From NCBI GenBank assembly GCA_009841405.1, contig VXLV01000061.1, forward strand, positions 1 through 47,492: a stretch of DNA of 47,492 nucleotides. The letters run 5' to 3'. Made by a program: the position numbers and the translations under genes. Positions 16,723 through 26,197 of the stretch are shown here, piece by piece. The notes beneath the pieces are model-generated. The model did not search any database and was not told where the DNA came from. It saw only the letters and a list, made by a program, of their open reading frames with translations. Within the stretch, counting starts at the first letter, position 1, and each line of letters opens with the position of its first letter. This DNA is from Chloroflexota bacterium. GTDB lineage: Bacteria; Chloroflexota; Anaerolineae; Aggregatilineales; Phototrophicaceae.

Positions 16723-17685
16723 ATGACAAGCGCAAATCACAAACGCAATCCAGGCATGCCGCTGGATCTGGGCTGGCTGCGCGCGACAACGGTCAACCTG
16801 AGCGCAACGCAGCGCCGCGCACAGACCTTGGGGACGCGGCGCAGCGTCAAGAGCGACTGGCAAGCGGCCTGGCTGCTGCGGGCGATTACCATGATCGACC
16901 TGACGACCCTGGCCGGCGACGATACGCCCGGCAAGGTAACGCGGCTATGCGCCAAAGCGCGCCAGCCCCTGCGCCAGGACCTCATCGACGCGCTTGATAT
17001 CGACGACTTGAATGTGACCGTCGGCGCCGTGTGCGTTTATCATCAGCGCGTGCAGGACGCTCTGGCGGCGCTGCGCGGCAGCGGCATCCCGGTGGCCGCC
17101 GTCTCGACCGGGTTTCCCGCCGGGCTCAGTCCATTTGCGCAGCGCATCGAGGAGATACATCAATCGGTGGAGGCGGGCGCCCACGAAATTGACATCGTGA
17201 TTTCGCGCGAGCATGTCCTGCGCGGGAACTGGCGCGCGCTCTATGAAGAGGTCTGCGAAATGCGACGCGCCTGCGGCAGCGCGCACATGAAAACGATTCT
17301 GGCGACGGGCGAGCTGAGGCCGCTATGGAATGTCGCCAGAGCCAGCAAAGTCTGCATGATGGCCGGCGCCGACTTCATCAAGACCAGCACCGGCAAGGAG
17401 CCAGTGAACGCGACCCTGGAAGTCGGCCTGACGATGACGCGCGAGATCCGCGCTTATGAAGCGCTTAGCGGCTGCCGCGTCGGGTTCAAGCCGGCCGGCG
17501 GCATCCGCAGCGCCAAAGACGCGCTCAACTGGCTCATCCTCATCAAGGAAGAATTGGGCGACGCCTGGCTGAACAATCGGCTCTTTCGCTTCGGCGCGTC
17601 CGGGCTTTTGACCGATATCGAGCGGCAACTCTCTCATTACGCGACCGGCCGCTACGCCGCCAGCCACCACATGCCAATGGCTTGA
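16723..17685 (+). CDS. deoC: Deoxyribose-phosphate aldolase, eukaryote-like long form
   Basis: A 320-residue class I aldolase splitting 2-deoxyribose 5-phosphate into glyceraldehyde 3-phosphate and acetaldehyde. The Schiff-base lysine lies in ADFIKTSTGK, the second catalytic Lys in GFKPAGGIRS, and the substrate-side Asp in DLTTLAGDD. It is much longer than typical bacterial DeoC (about 220-260). From memory of the human protein, it matches human DERA almost throughout: RNPG near the start, QAAWLL, FIDLTTL-like, KTILATGEL, and the C-terminal DIERQ..H..TGRYAA. The gene follows the dehalogenase-like gene by 6 bases; the PucR-type regulator follows 80 bases later. Confidence 0.95.
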   Translation: MTSANHKRNPGMPLDLGWLRATTVNLSATQRRAQTLGTRRSVKSDWQAAWLLRAITMIDLTTLAGDDTPGKVTRLCAKARQPLRQDLIDALDIDDLNVTVGAVCVYHQRVQDALAALRGSGIPVAAVSTGFPAGLSPFAQRIEEIHQSVEAGAHEIDIVISREHVLRGNWRALYEEVCEMRRACGSAHMKTILATGELRPLWNVARASKVCMMAGADFIKTSTGKEPVNATLEVGLTMTREIRAYEALSGCRVGFKPAGGIRSAKDALNWLILIKEELGDAWLNNRLFRFGASGLLTDIERQLSHYATGRYAASHHMPMA

Positions 17686-17698
17686 GCTCACCACGCTT

Positions 17699-17727
17699 TT
17701 GCGCATTCGCGCCGGCAAAACTATACT
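17699..17727 (+). promoter_or_regulatory. Possible promoter of the PucR-type regulator
   Basis: TTGCGC at 17699-17704 and TATACT at 17722-17727 are 17 bp apart. The -10 matches five of six consensus bases, the -35 three. The regulator ATG is 38 bases downstream. Confidence 0.35.
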
Positions 17728-17765
17728 TTTCAGCAGCAAGAGTAAGGGTTGGCGAGCGGCCGCGC

Positions 17766-19391
17766 ATGTTGACGCTGAAACAAGCATTAAATCTTCCCAT
17801 CCTTGAGCACGCCCGCATTGTCGCGGGCGCGGGCGGCGCCGAGCGTCCGATACGCTGGGTCTACACCGTCAGCGCGCCAGACGCCGCCGAGTGGCTGCAC
17901 GGGGGCGAACTGGTGCTGACCACCGTCTACAACATGCCCGACGAGCCCGCCGCGCAGCGTGATTTCCTGCGTCAGCTGGCGGCAAGAGGCATCGTCGCCG
18001 TGGTGATTACCATCGGCATGCTGGTTGACGAGATTCCCGATTACCTACGCGCCATCGGCGATGAACTGGATCTTCCGCTGGTTGAGTTGCCCTATCAGAC
18101 GCGCTTTGTCGATATCGCCAAGGTCATCAACGAACGCATCGCTGAAGAGAGCCTGGACACCATTAGCCGCGCGCTATCGATTCAGCAGCGCCTGTCGCGC
18201 CTGGTGCTGGAAGGTGGTGGCTTTCCCGAGCTGGCCAATATGCTCGCGGAACAAGTTAGCCATTCCATCAGCATCGAAAACGACCGCTTTGAGGCCATCG
18301 CCAACAAAAATATCGCCGCGGTGGATTCCGCGCGGCGCTACACAATTGAGCACGGGCGCACCAACCCCAAGCTGATCGACGCGCTCGAAGTGGAATACCT
18401 GCCACGGATCCGCGAGTCGCTGCGCCCGGTGCAGCTTCCGGTGATGCCGGCGCTGGGGCTGGAGATGGAACGGCTGCTGGCGCCGATAGTCGTGCATGGC
18501 GAAATCTACGGCTATATGTGGATCATCGCCGATGTGCGCGCGCTCTCCCCGCTCGATATGATGGCGATTGAAATCGGCGCGACCGTGGCCGCGCTGCTGA
18601 TGCTCTACCAGGAATCGCGGCATGCTGCCGAAGCCTCGCTCAAGGGCAGCCTGATGGCTCAGCTCATTGAAGGCAAGGGCAGCGGACAGACCATCCTCAG
18701 GGATCAATCCTTGCGCTATGGTCTGGACCTGCGCCAACCCTGGCGCATGCTGCTGGTCAACATCAGCGAAGGACCGCCGCCGACATCCAGCCGCGCTTAT
18801 CGCGCCATCAACGTGGTATTGAGCAAGCGCGAATTGCATGCCGTCGCCGCGCAATTCGCCGGCCAGGTCGTCATCCTGGCGCAGGCCGACGCAGCGATTC
18901 AGCCGCTGGTCCACGCCTTGCGGGAAGCGCTGGAGAACGGCAATGGCGACTTGAAGATCGCCATCAGCAGCGTATTCGCCGGTATGGAAGCGGTTGGCGC
19001 GGCGCATCAGCAGTGCAACGAAGTCCTGGAGATCGCTCAACGCACCGCCAGCGCGCGCCCGGCGCTGGCATTCGACGAGCTTGGTTATCTTCATACCCTG
19101 TTTCACGCCGGACCCGAGAGCCTGGCGCAGAACGCGCAGGCGCCCGTCTTGCGGAAGCTGCTGAAGGAGCGCAACTCTGATCTGTTTAACACGCTGGAAA
19201 CTTATCTGGATGCCGGCGGCAACAGCGTACAGACAGCCGAGTCGCTGCATATCCACCGCAGCACGCTGCACTATCGCCTCGCGCGCATCAAGGAGATCTG
19301 TAATGTGGACTTGTCGTCGCCGGCCACGAGGCTCAACCTGCAGGTCGCATTGAAATTGCTGCGCTTGTTTGATGAGGTAGACACCGACTAA
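17766..19391 (+). CDS. PucR-type transcriptional regulator
   Basis: A 541-residue regulator. The N-terminal PucR domain (LTLKQALNLPILEHARIVAG... WLHGGELVLTTVYN) covers residues 1-130, a GAF-like middle segment follows (LLAPIVVHGEIYGYMWI near residue 240), then a GGDEF-like region, and a C-terminal HTH_30 domain (TAESLHIHRSTLHYRLARIKEI). Family members control purine catabolism, nitrogen and amino-acid genes; here the neighbours are deoC and a dehalogenase-like gene, so nucleoside salvage is a possible target, but this is inference. I chose ATG 17766, where the domain begins, over an earlier in-frame start near 17682 that overlaps deoC. The stop overlaps the convergent acpS stop in CTAA. Confidence 0.9.
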   Translation: MLTLKQALNLPILEHARIVAGAGGAERPIRWVYTVSAPDAAEWLHGGELVLTTVYNMPDEPAAQRDFLRQLAARGIVAVVITIGMLVDEIPDYLRAIGDELDLPLVELPYQTRFVDIAKVINERIAEESLDTISRALSIQQRLSRLVLEGGGFPELANMLAEQVSHSISIENDRFEAIANKNIAAVDSARRYTIEHGRTNPKLIDALEVEYLPRIRESLRPVQLPVMPALGLEMERLLAPIVVHGEIYGYMWIIADVRALSPLDMMAIEIGATVAALLMLYQESRHAAEASLKGSLMAQLIEGKGSGQTILRDQSLRYGLDLRQPWRMLLVNISEGPPPTSSRAYRAINVVLSKRELHAVAAQFAGQVVILAQADAAIQPLVHALREALENGNGDLKIAISSVFAGMEAVGAAHQQCNEVLEIAQRTASARPALAFDELGYLHTLFHAGPESLAQNAQAPVLRKLLKERNSDLFNTLETYLDAGGNSVQTAESLHIHRSTLHYRLARIKEICNVDLSSPATRLNLQVALKLLRLFDEVDTD

Positions 19392-19759
19392 GCGGCGCGA
19401 ATCGCCACCGCGACGGCGATTGCCAGCGCGTCGGTATGCGACAGGCTGACGTCCCAGTGGCTCAGTCGCATGTCCGCCGCGAGCGTCGCCGCCTTGCCGT
19501 GCAAACTTAGCGTCGGCCGGCGTCGTTCGCCGTCCGTGCGGATTTCAATCTCGACCCAACTGATATCGCCGATGCCGGTGCCCAGCGCTTTGGCGACTGC
19601 TTCTTTCGCGGCGAATCGAGCGGCCAGCCGACGCGGCTGATCGGCGCAGTCTTCGCGCTCGCCGGCGGTGAAGAAGCGCGTCAGAAAGCGCTCGCCGAAG
19701 CGCTCAATGCCCGCGGCGATGCGCTCGCATTCGATCATGTCCGTGCCACAACGAATCAC
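19388..19759 (-). CDS. acpS: Holo-[acyl-carrier-protein] synthase
   Basis: A 123-residue AcpS-type phosphopantetheinyl transferase that loads the 4'-phosphopantetheine arm of CoA onto apo-ACP. The metal ligands are in GTDMIECERI and RFAAKEAVAKAL, and the C-terminal strand WDVSLSHTDALAIAVAV is typical. The start is GTG, with AGGAG seven bases upstream. Length is normal. It is convergent with the PucR-type gene, overlapping by 4 bases. Confidence 0.95.
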   Translation of the reverse strand: MIRCGTDMIECERIAAGIERFGERFLTRFFTAGEREDCADQPRRLAARFAAKEAVAKALGTGIGDISWVEIEIRTDGERRRPTLSLHGKAATLAADMRLSHWDVSLSHTDALAIAVAVAIRAA

Positions 19760-19945
19760 GCGCCACTCCTGTTTCGCATAGTCTGGTCAAGCGAGACGGC
19801 GAGACCGGCCGCCCCGGCGATACTACCGCCTGACTCGCGCGGATTCAATAGGGGCGCCCCGCGCCAGCGTAGGCAAATCGCAGCCCAGCGACAAATGGAA
19901 CTCCGTTACCATGCGGAAAAACACTGCTTGTATTGGGAGTTTATC

Positions 19946-22201
19946 ATGTTTCGGACGAAGACTTTTCGCCTGGCGCTGTTCAGCCTGCTGCTGCATTCTG
20001 CGCTGCTCGCGCCGCCGGCCGCACTGGCGCGAGACATCCGCGTTGACGAAGAATGCAGCCTGCATGACGCCATCACCACTTATAATACTGAGACCTCTAC
20101 AGGCGGCTGTCGCCTGCCGAACTGGGGAAACCCGCGCATCTACCTGAAGACCGACATCACGCTGACCGAGCCGCTGCCCCCAATCTGGACTGACTTGACC
20201 ATCGACGGCTGGGGCCATCAAATCAGCGGCGACAAGCTGCATCAGGTTTTCGTCGTCTATAACCACAATCTCAGCATCAACAACTTGCGCATCGTCGACG
20301 GCTACAGCGAAGAGCACGGCGGCGCCATTTACGTCCACGGCGGAGGAGTGAAGCTTTCCAAAAGCAGCATCAGAGGCAGCGTAGCTGTTGAAAACGGCGG
20401 CGCGATCTACGCCGGATACGGAAGCGTGACCGTTACCGATTCAGTGATCAGCAGCAACGTCGCCGTAAACGGCAGTGCAATATATCTCGATCAGGGCTCA
20501 CTGAATGTATCTGAAAGCGCAATATCCGATAATGTGGCGCGAAGAGACGGCGCGATCTATGTCTGGCGCGCTCAAGCAACAGTCGTTGACAGCACGATTG
20601 AAGGCAACATTGCCAACGAAGACGCGGGCGGGATCTGGGCCGTTGATTCATATATTGAAGTCAGGCATAGCAGCATCCATTCCAATCGCGCCTTGGCGAG
20701 AGGCGGCGGGTTGCTGCTGGCGAGGACAGACGCGACGATAGTTGACACTGCAATTTCAAGCAACCTGGCAGGGAGCGACGGCGGCGCCATCTTCTGGGAC
20801 AGGCCGTTTACTGACTTCGGGCGCTTAGGCGGCGAACTGCATATTCTCGACAGCGCCCTGTCAGGCAACCGCGCGGTCAAACGGGGCGGCGCGATATTCG
20901 CCAACATCCACGACCTCTTCGTGTCGAACAGCACTCTGTACAACAACAAAGCCGGCGGCAACGGGGGCGCGCTCTACTCCGAAGCCAGGGAAGCAACATT
21001 TACACACGTAACGCTCGCCTACAACGCGGCGCTCAACGGCGGCGGCATTTATTCTCGGAAGCCTGATGCGATCACGCTGCGCAACAGCCTCATCGCCGGC
21101 AGCACAGGCGGCGATTGCGTCGGCGGGCTGGCGGGCAACAGTGGCAACTGGATCGCCGACGGCAACTGCAAGCCGCGTTACAGCGGCGACCCGCAATTGA
21201 ATCCTGTCGCCGGCAAGCCAGCCTATTTTCCGCTGCGCCGGGAAAGTCTCGCCATCAATCGCGCTGACCCGGCGTACTGCCTGGATTCAGACCAGCAGGG
21301 CACGCCGCGCCCGCAAGGCGAGGACTGCGATATCGGCGCATTTGAAGCGGTGGATTGGATCGAACGCGAATACATCAATCCGCTGCGCGCGCCCGTCATA
21401 AGCCCGGACATTATCGTCGACGAAACGTGCAGCCTGGCCGATGCGATTACCTCTGCCAACCGCGACGAGGCGATCGGCGGCTGCACCGCCGGCGAGGGCG
21501 CCGATACAATCCGCCTCTCGGGCGACTTCAAAATTGGCGACAGCACGCCCGACATCACCAGCGAGATCGTTATAGAGGGCGACAGCCACAGCTTGACCAA
21601 TGTCCAGTTCGTTGTCAAATATGGCAATTTGACCGTGAACAATCTGACGCTTACAGGCGGAGCGACTAGCTATCGGACCGATTTCAATGGCGGCGCCTTT
21701 TATCTGCGCTATGCCAGATTGCAGCTTAATAATATCACGCAATCTGACAGCCTTGCACTCGACGATGGCGGCGCGATCTATAGCTACGATAGCGACATTG
21801 TCATCACTGATAGCTCGTTCTCCAACAACACAGCCGAGGAAGGCCGTGGCGGGGCGATATATTTTGATGAGGGCAGCCTGACAATCTCCGATAGCGCCTT
21901 CTCGCATAACAGCGGCGTCGATGCCGGCGGCGCAATTTACGGGGACGTTTCATCCGCAATCAACATCGTCGGCAGCGTCTTCAACGACAACTCGACTGAT
22001 GGCGAGGGCGGCGCCATTTTCATTACATATAGCAGCCTTAGTCTGGAAGACAGCTCGCTGCAGCGCAATGAAGCAGCGAAAGGCGGCGCCATCGCCGTAA
22101 GCTACTATTCGGGCCTCAGGTCTAGTGGCGTCGCTTTTCTCGACAATGTCGCCGACGAGTGTCCCAAGATATTCGATCTAATGGGAGACCGCTGCAAGTA
22201 G
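19946..22201 (+). CDS. Secreted CSLREA-type right-handed beta-helix protein with two repeat halves
   Basis: A 751-residue exported protein. A signal peptide (MFRTKTFRLALFSLLLH..., likely cleaved after ALA) is followed by two units, each starting with a CSLREA-like motif: RVDEECSLHDAI near residue 33 and VDETCSLADAITSAN near residue 493. Each unit continues with many short rungs of the type GGAIY..., N..A..GGAI, S.I..N, as in polymorphic outer-membrane protein and parallel beta-helix repeats. A DxGAFE sequence (CDIGAFEAVDW) closes the first half. I see no C-terminal anchor or sortase motif, so it is probably released or held non-covalently. Function unknown; adhesion or polysaccharide binding are possibilities. 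The upstream reading frame to 19895 is not needed. Confidence 0.85.
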   Translation: MFRTKTFRLALFSLLLHSALLAPPAALARDIRVDEECSLHDAITTYNTETSTGGCRLPNWGNPRIYLKTDITLTEPLPPIWTDLTIDGWGHQISGDKLHQVFVVYNHNLSINNLRIVDGYSEEHGGAIYVHGGGVKLSKSSIRGSVAVENGGAIYAGYGSVTVTDSVISSNVAVNGSAIYLDQGSLNVSESAISDNVARRDGAIYVWRAQATVVDSTIEGNIANEDAGGIWAVDSYIEVRHSSIHSNRALARGGGLLLARTDATIVDTAISSNLAGSDGGAIFWDRPFTDFGRLGGELHILDSALSGNRAVKRGGAIFANIHDLFVSNSTLYNNKAGGNGGALYSEAREATFTHVTLAYNAALNGGGIYSRKPDAITLRNSLIAGSTGGDCVGGLAGNSGNWIADGNCKPRYSGDPQLNPVAGKPAYFPLRRESLAINRADPAYCLDSDQQGTPRPQGEDCDIGAFEAVDWIEREYINPLRAPVISPDIIVDETCSLADAITSANRDEAIGGCTAGEGADTIRLSGDFKIGDSTPDITSEIVIEGDSHSLTNVQFVVKYGNLTVNNLTLTGGATSYRTDFNGGAFYLRYARLQLNNITQSDSLALDDGGAIYSYDSDIVITDSSFSNNTAEEGRGGAIYFDEGSLTISDSAFSHNSGVDAGGAIYGDVSSAINIVGSVFNDNSTDGEGGAIFITYSSLSLEDSSLQRNEAAKGGAIAVSYYSGLRSSGVAFLDNVADECPKIFDLMGDRCK

Positions 22202-22309
22202 TCTGCGCCAGCCTTCCTGCACGGGCAAACCCTGCCGGATTCGCTAGCGCAAAATTAAGTAGTCAGTCACAATTGACGCGTACATCCATTCAGTCTTACC
22301 GAGGACTTA

Positions 22310-22906
22310 ATGATAGCGCGCCTCATCTTGTTCTTATGTATCACATTCATCGCGGCCAGCACCAGCGCCTGCCAAAGCGCTGAATCTGTCGCGCCCGAGC
22401 CGACGCCCATTCAATGGCAGCGGGTCACATTCTTCGCCACCCTGCTCCAGCCCGGCTTCGCCATCAACATCCCGGCCTACTGGCATTACGAAGTCAGCGA
22501 GACCGGCATCATCATTTACAATTATCCGCGCCTGCTTGAACTGCAAGACGACGGCGCGGCCTTGCCTGAGGGTTCGGTTGTCGCCAATCTGACCATCTTT
22601 TCGGCCGTCGATGTTCAGCGGTTGGGCGCGCGCAATGCCGCCAGCATCGTCGACGCCTTCATCGGCCCGACCGCCGACGACGCCCTGGGCCCGCGCTATA
22701 GCGATATTGAAGTCATTACCGTGAACGGCCGAGACAGCGCGCAATCTTACGTCAGCGTTGGCGGCAGCGACAGCTTGCTGCTGGCTCTGGAACTCTCCGG
22801 CAACTATGTCCTGGCGATCATCGTCGCGCCGCAGGGCGAGCTGCAGCGCCTGTCCGAACTGCTCAATGAGATCTTCGACTCCATTGAGCTGCGCGTTTCG
22901 AGTTGA
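22310..22906 (+). CDS. Small lipoprotein of unknown function
   Basis: A 198-residue protein with a lipoprotein signal peptide: MIARLILFLCITFIAASTSAC, lipobox S-T-S-A-C, cleavage before Cys21. The mature part has a Trp-rich strand (RVTFFATLLQPGFAINIPAYWHYEVSETG), reminiscent of the PsbP/DUF1795-like fold of small exported lipoproteins (weak). A GAGG lies 6 bases before the ATG. The lipoprotein at 26436 has a similar plan: signal, then a hydrophobic FxFDYPPSWRL motif, then a strand that ends in an ERVIGSIR-type helix. Confidence 0.8.
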   Translation: MIARLILFLCITFIAASTSACQSAESVAPEPTPIQWQRVTFFATLLQPGFAINIPAYWHYEVSETGIIIYNYPRLLELQDDGAALPEGSVVANLTIFSAVDVQRLGARNAASIVDAFIGPTADDALGPRYSDIEVITVNGRDSAQSYVSVGGSDSLLLALELSGNYVLAIIVAPQGELQRLSELLNEIFDSIELRVSS

Positions 22907-23057
22907 ATCCGCGCCGCGCGGCCGCCACGCAAATTGAGGCTGCGCGGCGCGTCAAGACAATGTCCTGAGCCTTCGCCCACTCAAGAATTCGCTGTGCAAA
23001 TCTTCCGGATTTTCGGCTACACTACGGCAGTTGACGCAAGCTACCGAGGGCGCGCTT

Positions 23058-23372
23058 ATGCCAGTTTACACTTATCGTCGTGAGGACGGCACTACCTTCG
23101 ACATGCGACAGAAGTTCGGCGACCGACCGCTGAATGCTTGTCCCACGACGGGCCAGATTGTCAAACGTGTCATCCAGCCGGCCGGAATCATCTTCAAAGG
23201 CAGCGGCTTCTACGTCAACGACAACAACAAAGCCAAGAACCCGGCCAAGCCTGCGGGCGCGTCCGAAAACGGCAAGAGCGCGGACAAGGCGGCGAAACCA
23301 AAAGAGTCCAAACCGGACAGCCCGACCGCGAGCAAGAGCGAGAAGCGCGAATCCGCGCTGGCCGCAAATTGA
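23058..23372 (+). CDS. FmdB-like protein with a degenerate zinc ribbon
   Basis: A 104-residue protein. It starts MPVYTYRREDGTTFDM, the FmdB pattern, and continues CPTTGQIVKRVIQPAGIIFKGSGFYV, where the FKGSGFYV tail is diagnostic of the family. Canonical FmdB proteins carry two CxxC pairs forming a zinc ribbon; here the first pair is missing (YRREDG) and the second has only one Cys (CPTTG), so zinc binding is unlikely. The C-terminal 55 residues are a Lys/Glu/Ser-rich tail. GAGG precedes the ATG. The SixA-nitroreductase gene begins 24 bases after its stop. Confidence 0.85.
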   Translation: MPVYTYRREDGTTFDMRQKFGDRPLNACPTTGQIVKRVIQPAGIIFKGSGFYVNDNNKAKNPAKPAGASENGKSADKAAKPKESKPDSPTASKSEKRESALAAN

Positions 23373-23395
23373 CCCAACTGAATTGGAAGCCCGAC

Positions 23396-24514
23396 ATGAA
23401 GCTCTACTTCGTGCGCCACGGCATCGCCGAGGACTACGTTGACAGCGATTTCGCCCGCGAACTGACGCCGCGGGGACGACGCCGCGTTGCCCAATCCGCC
23501 GTGGTCATGCGGCGGCTGAATCTGCGACCCCAGCGAATATACAGCAGTCCCCGCCTGCGCTCCCGCCAGACCGCGGAAATCATCGCCGCCGAGTTGGAGA
23601 TCCCTCTGACGCTGGCGGACGAAGTCAATTTCGGCTTCGACCTGAGAGACGTCAGCGCGCTGACCCGGGACCTGGACAGCGGCGACGAAGTCATGTTTGT
23701 CGGCCACAATCCTGATATGAGTCTGCTCGTGCATGAGTTGACCGGCGTCAACGTAGCGATGAAGAAGGGCGGCCTGGCGCGGGTGGATGTCTTTGATGGC
23801 GCGTACGCGTCGGGCGAACTAGTCTGGCTGATCGCGCCCAAAGTATTTGACGCGCTTGCTGGAAATGGCGCGCTCGAAGCGGCCGAGCCGGCGCTGCCAG
23901 CGACGCCGCCTCAGAAACTGCCGGCGACGCCGCATAGTCTCCAGCGACTGATCCGGCATCGCTGGAGCCCGGTGGGTTTTGATCGCGCGCGCAGCATCGA
24001 GGGCGCGACCCTGCTCAGCATCCTCGAAGCGGGAAGATGGGCGGCCTCTTCGAGTAATTTGCAGCCCTGGCGTTTCATCGTGGCGCGTCGGGACAACCCG
24101 GCCGAGTTTCGGAAGCTGCTGTCGGTGATCAGAGAGGGCAACCAGCCTTGGGCGCAGCACGCCGCCGTACTCATGATCGCGGTGGCGCACAAATTGCGCG
24201 GGCCAGGCGTTCCCAATCGTCACGCCGGTTACGACCTGGGACAAGCGGTCGCGCAGATGGTTCTGCAGGCGCTGGAGCATGGCGTCTACGTCCACCAGAT
24301 GGGTGGTTTCTATCCCGACAAGACACGCGAAGCCTATCGCATCCCGGACGAGTATGAACCCTATGCGGCAGTCGCCATGGGCTATCGAACGAGCGACCTT
24401 GGCCATCTGGGCGAAGGCCACCGCCAGCGAGAAGCCGCGCAGCGCGAGCGGACCAGCCTGGCCGACCTGGTCTTCAGCGGCCATTGGGCGCAGCCGGCCG
24501 AGTTTCTCCCCTAG
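23396..24514 (+). CDS. Fusion of SixA-type phosphohistidine phosphatase and nitroreductase
   Basis: A 372-residue two-domain protein. Residues 1-160 are a SixA-like histidine phosphatase: FVRHGIAED, YSSPRLRSRQTAEII and the second His in VGHNPDM. After a Pro-rich linker (about 160-185), residues 185-372 are a nitroreductase-family flavoprotein: RHRWSPVGFD, WAASSSNLQPWRFIV, GYDLGQAVAQMVLQA, and EPYAAVAMGYR. A short fused gene of this kind is unusual; each domain alone is well known. The ATG at 23396 lies 24 bases after fmdB-like; a longer frame from 23138 overlaps fmdB out of phase and is Arg/Gln-rich, so I rejected it. It precedes guaA by 60 bases. Confidence 0.88.
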   Translation: MKLYFVRHGIAEDYVDSDFARELTPRGRRRVAQSAVVMRRLNLRPQRIYSSPRLRSRQTAEIIAAELEIPLTLADEVNFGFDLRDVSALTRDLDSGDEVMFVGHNPDMSLLVHELTGVNVAMKKGGLARVDVFDGAYASGELVWLIAPKVFDALAGNGALEAAEPALPATPPQKLPATPHSLQRLIRHRWSPVGFDRARSIEGATLLSILEAGRWAASSSNLQPWRFIVARRDNPAEFRKLLSVIREGNQPWAQHAAVLMIAVAHKLRGPGVPNRHAGYDLGQAVAQMVLQALEHGVYVHQMGGFYPDKTREAYRIPDEYEPYAAVAMGYRTSDLGHLGEGHRQREAAQRERTSLADLVFSGHWAQPAEFLP

Positions 24515-24574
24515 CGCTGCCAGGCGTCGCGGGCGCACTGCGGACGCGTACTCCGCGAAACCGGAGAATCCTCG

Positions 24575-26125
24575 ATGCATGAACTGAAACGAGGCGGCAT
24601 CGCGGTCATTGATTACGGCTCACAGTATACGCAGTTGATCGCGCGCCGCATTCGCGAGCTGGGCGTCTATTCAGAAGTCTTCGCTTTCGACGGCGACGCC
24701 GATCAAATCAATCGCCACGAGCCGGCGGGGTATATTCTGTCGGGCGGCCCGAACAGCGTCTACGCGCCCGGCGCGCCGCAGCTTCCCGGTTTCGTCCTGG
24801 TAGCGGATCGCCCGGTCCTGGGCATCTGCTACGGCATGCAACTGCTGACCGACGCGCTCGGCGGACGAGTCTCCGCGGCCAGCGAACGCGAATACGGCCC
24901 GGCAACAATCACGCACGCGGCGCAAAGCCCCTTGCTGGACGGCCTGCAACCGGAACTGCAAGTGTGGATGTCGCACGGCGACCGCATAGAAGCGCTGCCG
25001 CCCGGCTTCAAGTCTCTGGCGCGATCAAGCAATTCGCCGCAGGCCGCCATCGGCGACCTGGAGCGCAATCTATACGGCGTGCAATTTCACCCCGAAGTCC
25101 AGCATAGCGCTCAGGGCAGCGCCATATTGAGCAATTTCGTATTCCGGATCTGCGGCTGCCTGGCGAAGTGGAGCGCCGACGCCTTTATCAGAGACGCCAT
25201 CGGCAGCATCCGCGCACAAGTCAGAAACGAGCGCGTCTTGCTGGCGCTGAGCGGCGGGGTGGATTCGGCCGTCACGGGCGCCCTGATTCACCGCGCCATC
25301 GGCGATCAGTTGACTTGCGTCTTCGTCGATCATGGCTTGCTGCGCAAAGGCGAAGCCGAACAAGTGGTTGCGGTCTTCAGAGACGAACTCGGCATGAACC
25401 TGATCGCCGCGCGCGCCGTCGAGACTTTTTTGAGCGGGCTGCAAGGCGTGACCGAACCCGAAGCCAAGCGCAAGATCATCGGCAAGCTCTTCGTCGATAC
25501 CTTCAGCCGGGAAGCGCGCCGCTTGCAGGGCGTTCGTTTCCTGGCGCAGGGCACGATATACCCGGATGTCATTGAAAGCGCCGCCGACAGCAAGAGCGCC
25601 AAGACAATCAAATCACATCATAATGTGGGCGGCCTGCCCGATGATTTGCGCTTCGAGCTAATTGAGCCCTTGCGCGATTGCTTCAAGGACGAAGTGCGCA
25701 AGATTGGCTTGGCGCTGGGATTGTCGGATGCGATTGTCTGGCGGCAGCCGTTCCCGGGGCCCGGGCTGGCGATTCGCTGCCTGGGCGAGATCACCTGGCA
25801 GCGGTTGGAAAAACTGCGCGCGGCCGATGCGATTTATGTCGATGCGCTGCGCGACGCCGGCTTGCTGCGGCGCGGCACCGCGCAGAGCTTTGCCGTGCTG
25901 CTGCCGGTAAAGAGCGTCGGCGTTATGGGCGATAATCGCAGCTACGAAGAAGCGCTGGTTCTGCGCTCGGTCACCACCGATGACTTCATGACCGCGGATT
26001 GGGCGCGTCTGCCATACGAGTTGCTTGCGAAGGTGAGCGCGCAGATCGTGAACGAAGTGCCCGGCATCAACCGCGTGACTTACGACATCACCAGCAAACC
26101 GCCCGGCACCATCGAGTGGGAGTAA
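24575..26125 (+). CDS. guaA: GMP synthase (glutamine-hydrolysing)
   Basis: A 516-residue enzyme converting XMP to GMP. The class I glutamine amidotransferase domain has the nucleophile Cys in [10 protein letters not shown] and the His in QFHPEVQ. The ATP pyrophosphatase domain has the P-loop LSGGVDSAV, and the C-terminal dimerisation domain ends [24 protein letters not shown], as in all GuaA. GGAG lies 8 bases before the ATG. The length is normal. It is downstream of the SixA-nitroreductase and upstream of a RAM-domain gene; shared transcription is possible. Confidence 0.98.
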   Translation: MHELKRGGIAVIDYGSQYTQLIARRIRELGVYSEVFAFDGDADQINRHEPAGYILSGGPNSVYAPGAPQLPGFVLVADRPVLGICYGMQLLTDALGGRVSAASEREYGPATITHAAQSPLLDGLQPELQVWMSHGDRIEALPPGFKSLARSSNSPQAAIGDLERNLYGVQFHPEVQHSAQGSAILSNFVFRICGCLAKWSADAFIRDAIGSIRAQVRNERVLLALSGGVDSAVTGALIHRAIGDQLTCVFVDHGLLRKGEAEQVVAVFRDELGMNLIAARAVETFLSGLQGVTEPEAKRKIIGKLFVDTFSREARRLQGVRFLAQGTIYPDVIESAADSKSAKTIKSHHNVGGLPDDLRFELIEPLRDCFKDEVRKIGLALGLSDAIVWRQPFPGPGLAIRCLGEITWQRLEKLRAADAIYVDALRDAGLLRRGTAQSFAVLLPVKSVGVMGDNRSYEEALVLRSVTTDDFMTADWARLPYELLAKVSAQIVNEVPGINRVTYDITSKPPGTIEWE

Positions 26126-26197
26126 GCCGCGCGAGACGCATTGACGCTCGTAAGCGGCCATAAAGGGACAGGCAGCTGCTGCCTATAAGGAGGACAA

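Noticed and set aside
19847..19865. TAGGGGCGCCCC-like string resembling the repeat family
   Set aside because: It is a short GC palindrome lacking the variable arm, loop and second hairpin; likely chance.
23138..23395. A longer start for the SixA-nitroreductase frame, overlapping the FmdB-like gene
   Set aside because: The extra residues are Arg/Gln-rich, out of phase with a recognisable FmdB gene, and the SixA domain begins at the ATG at 23396.
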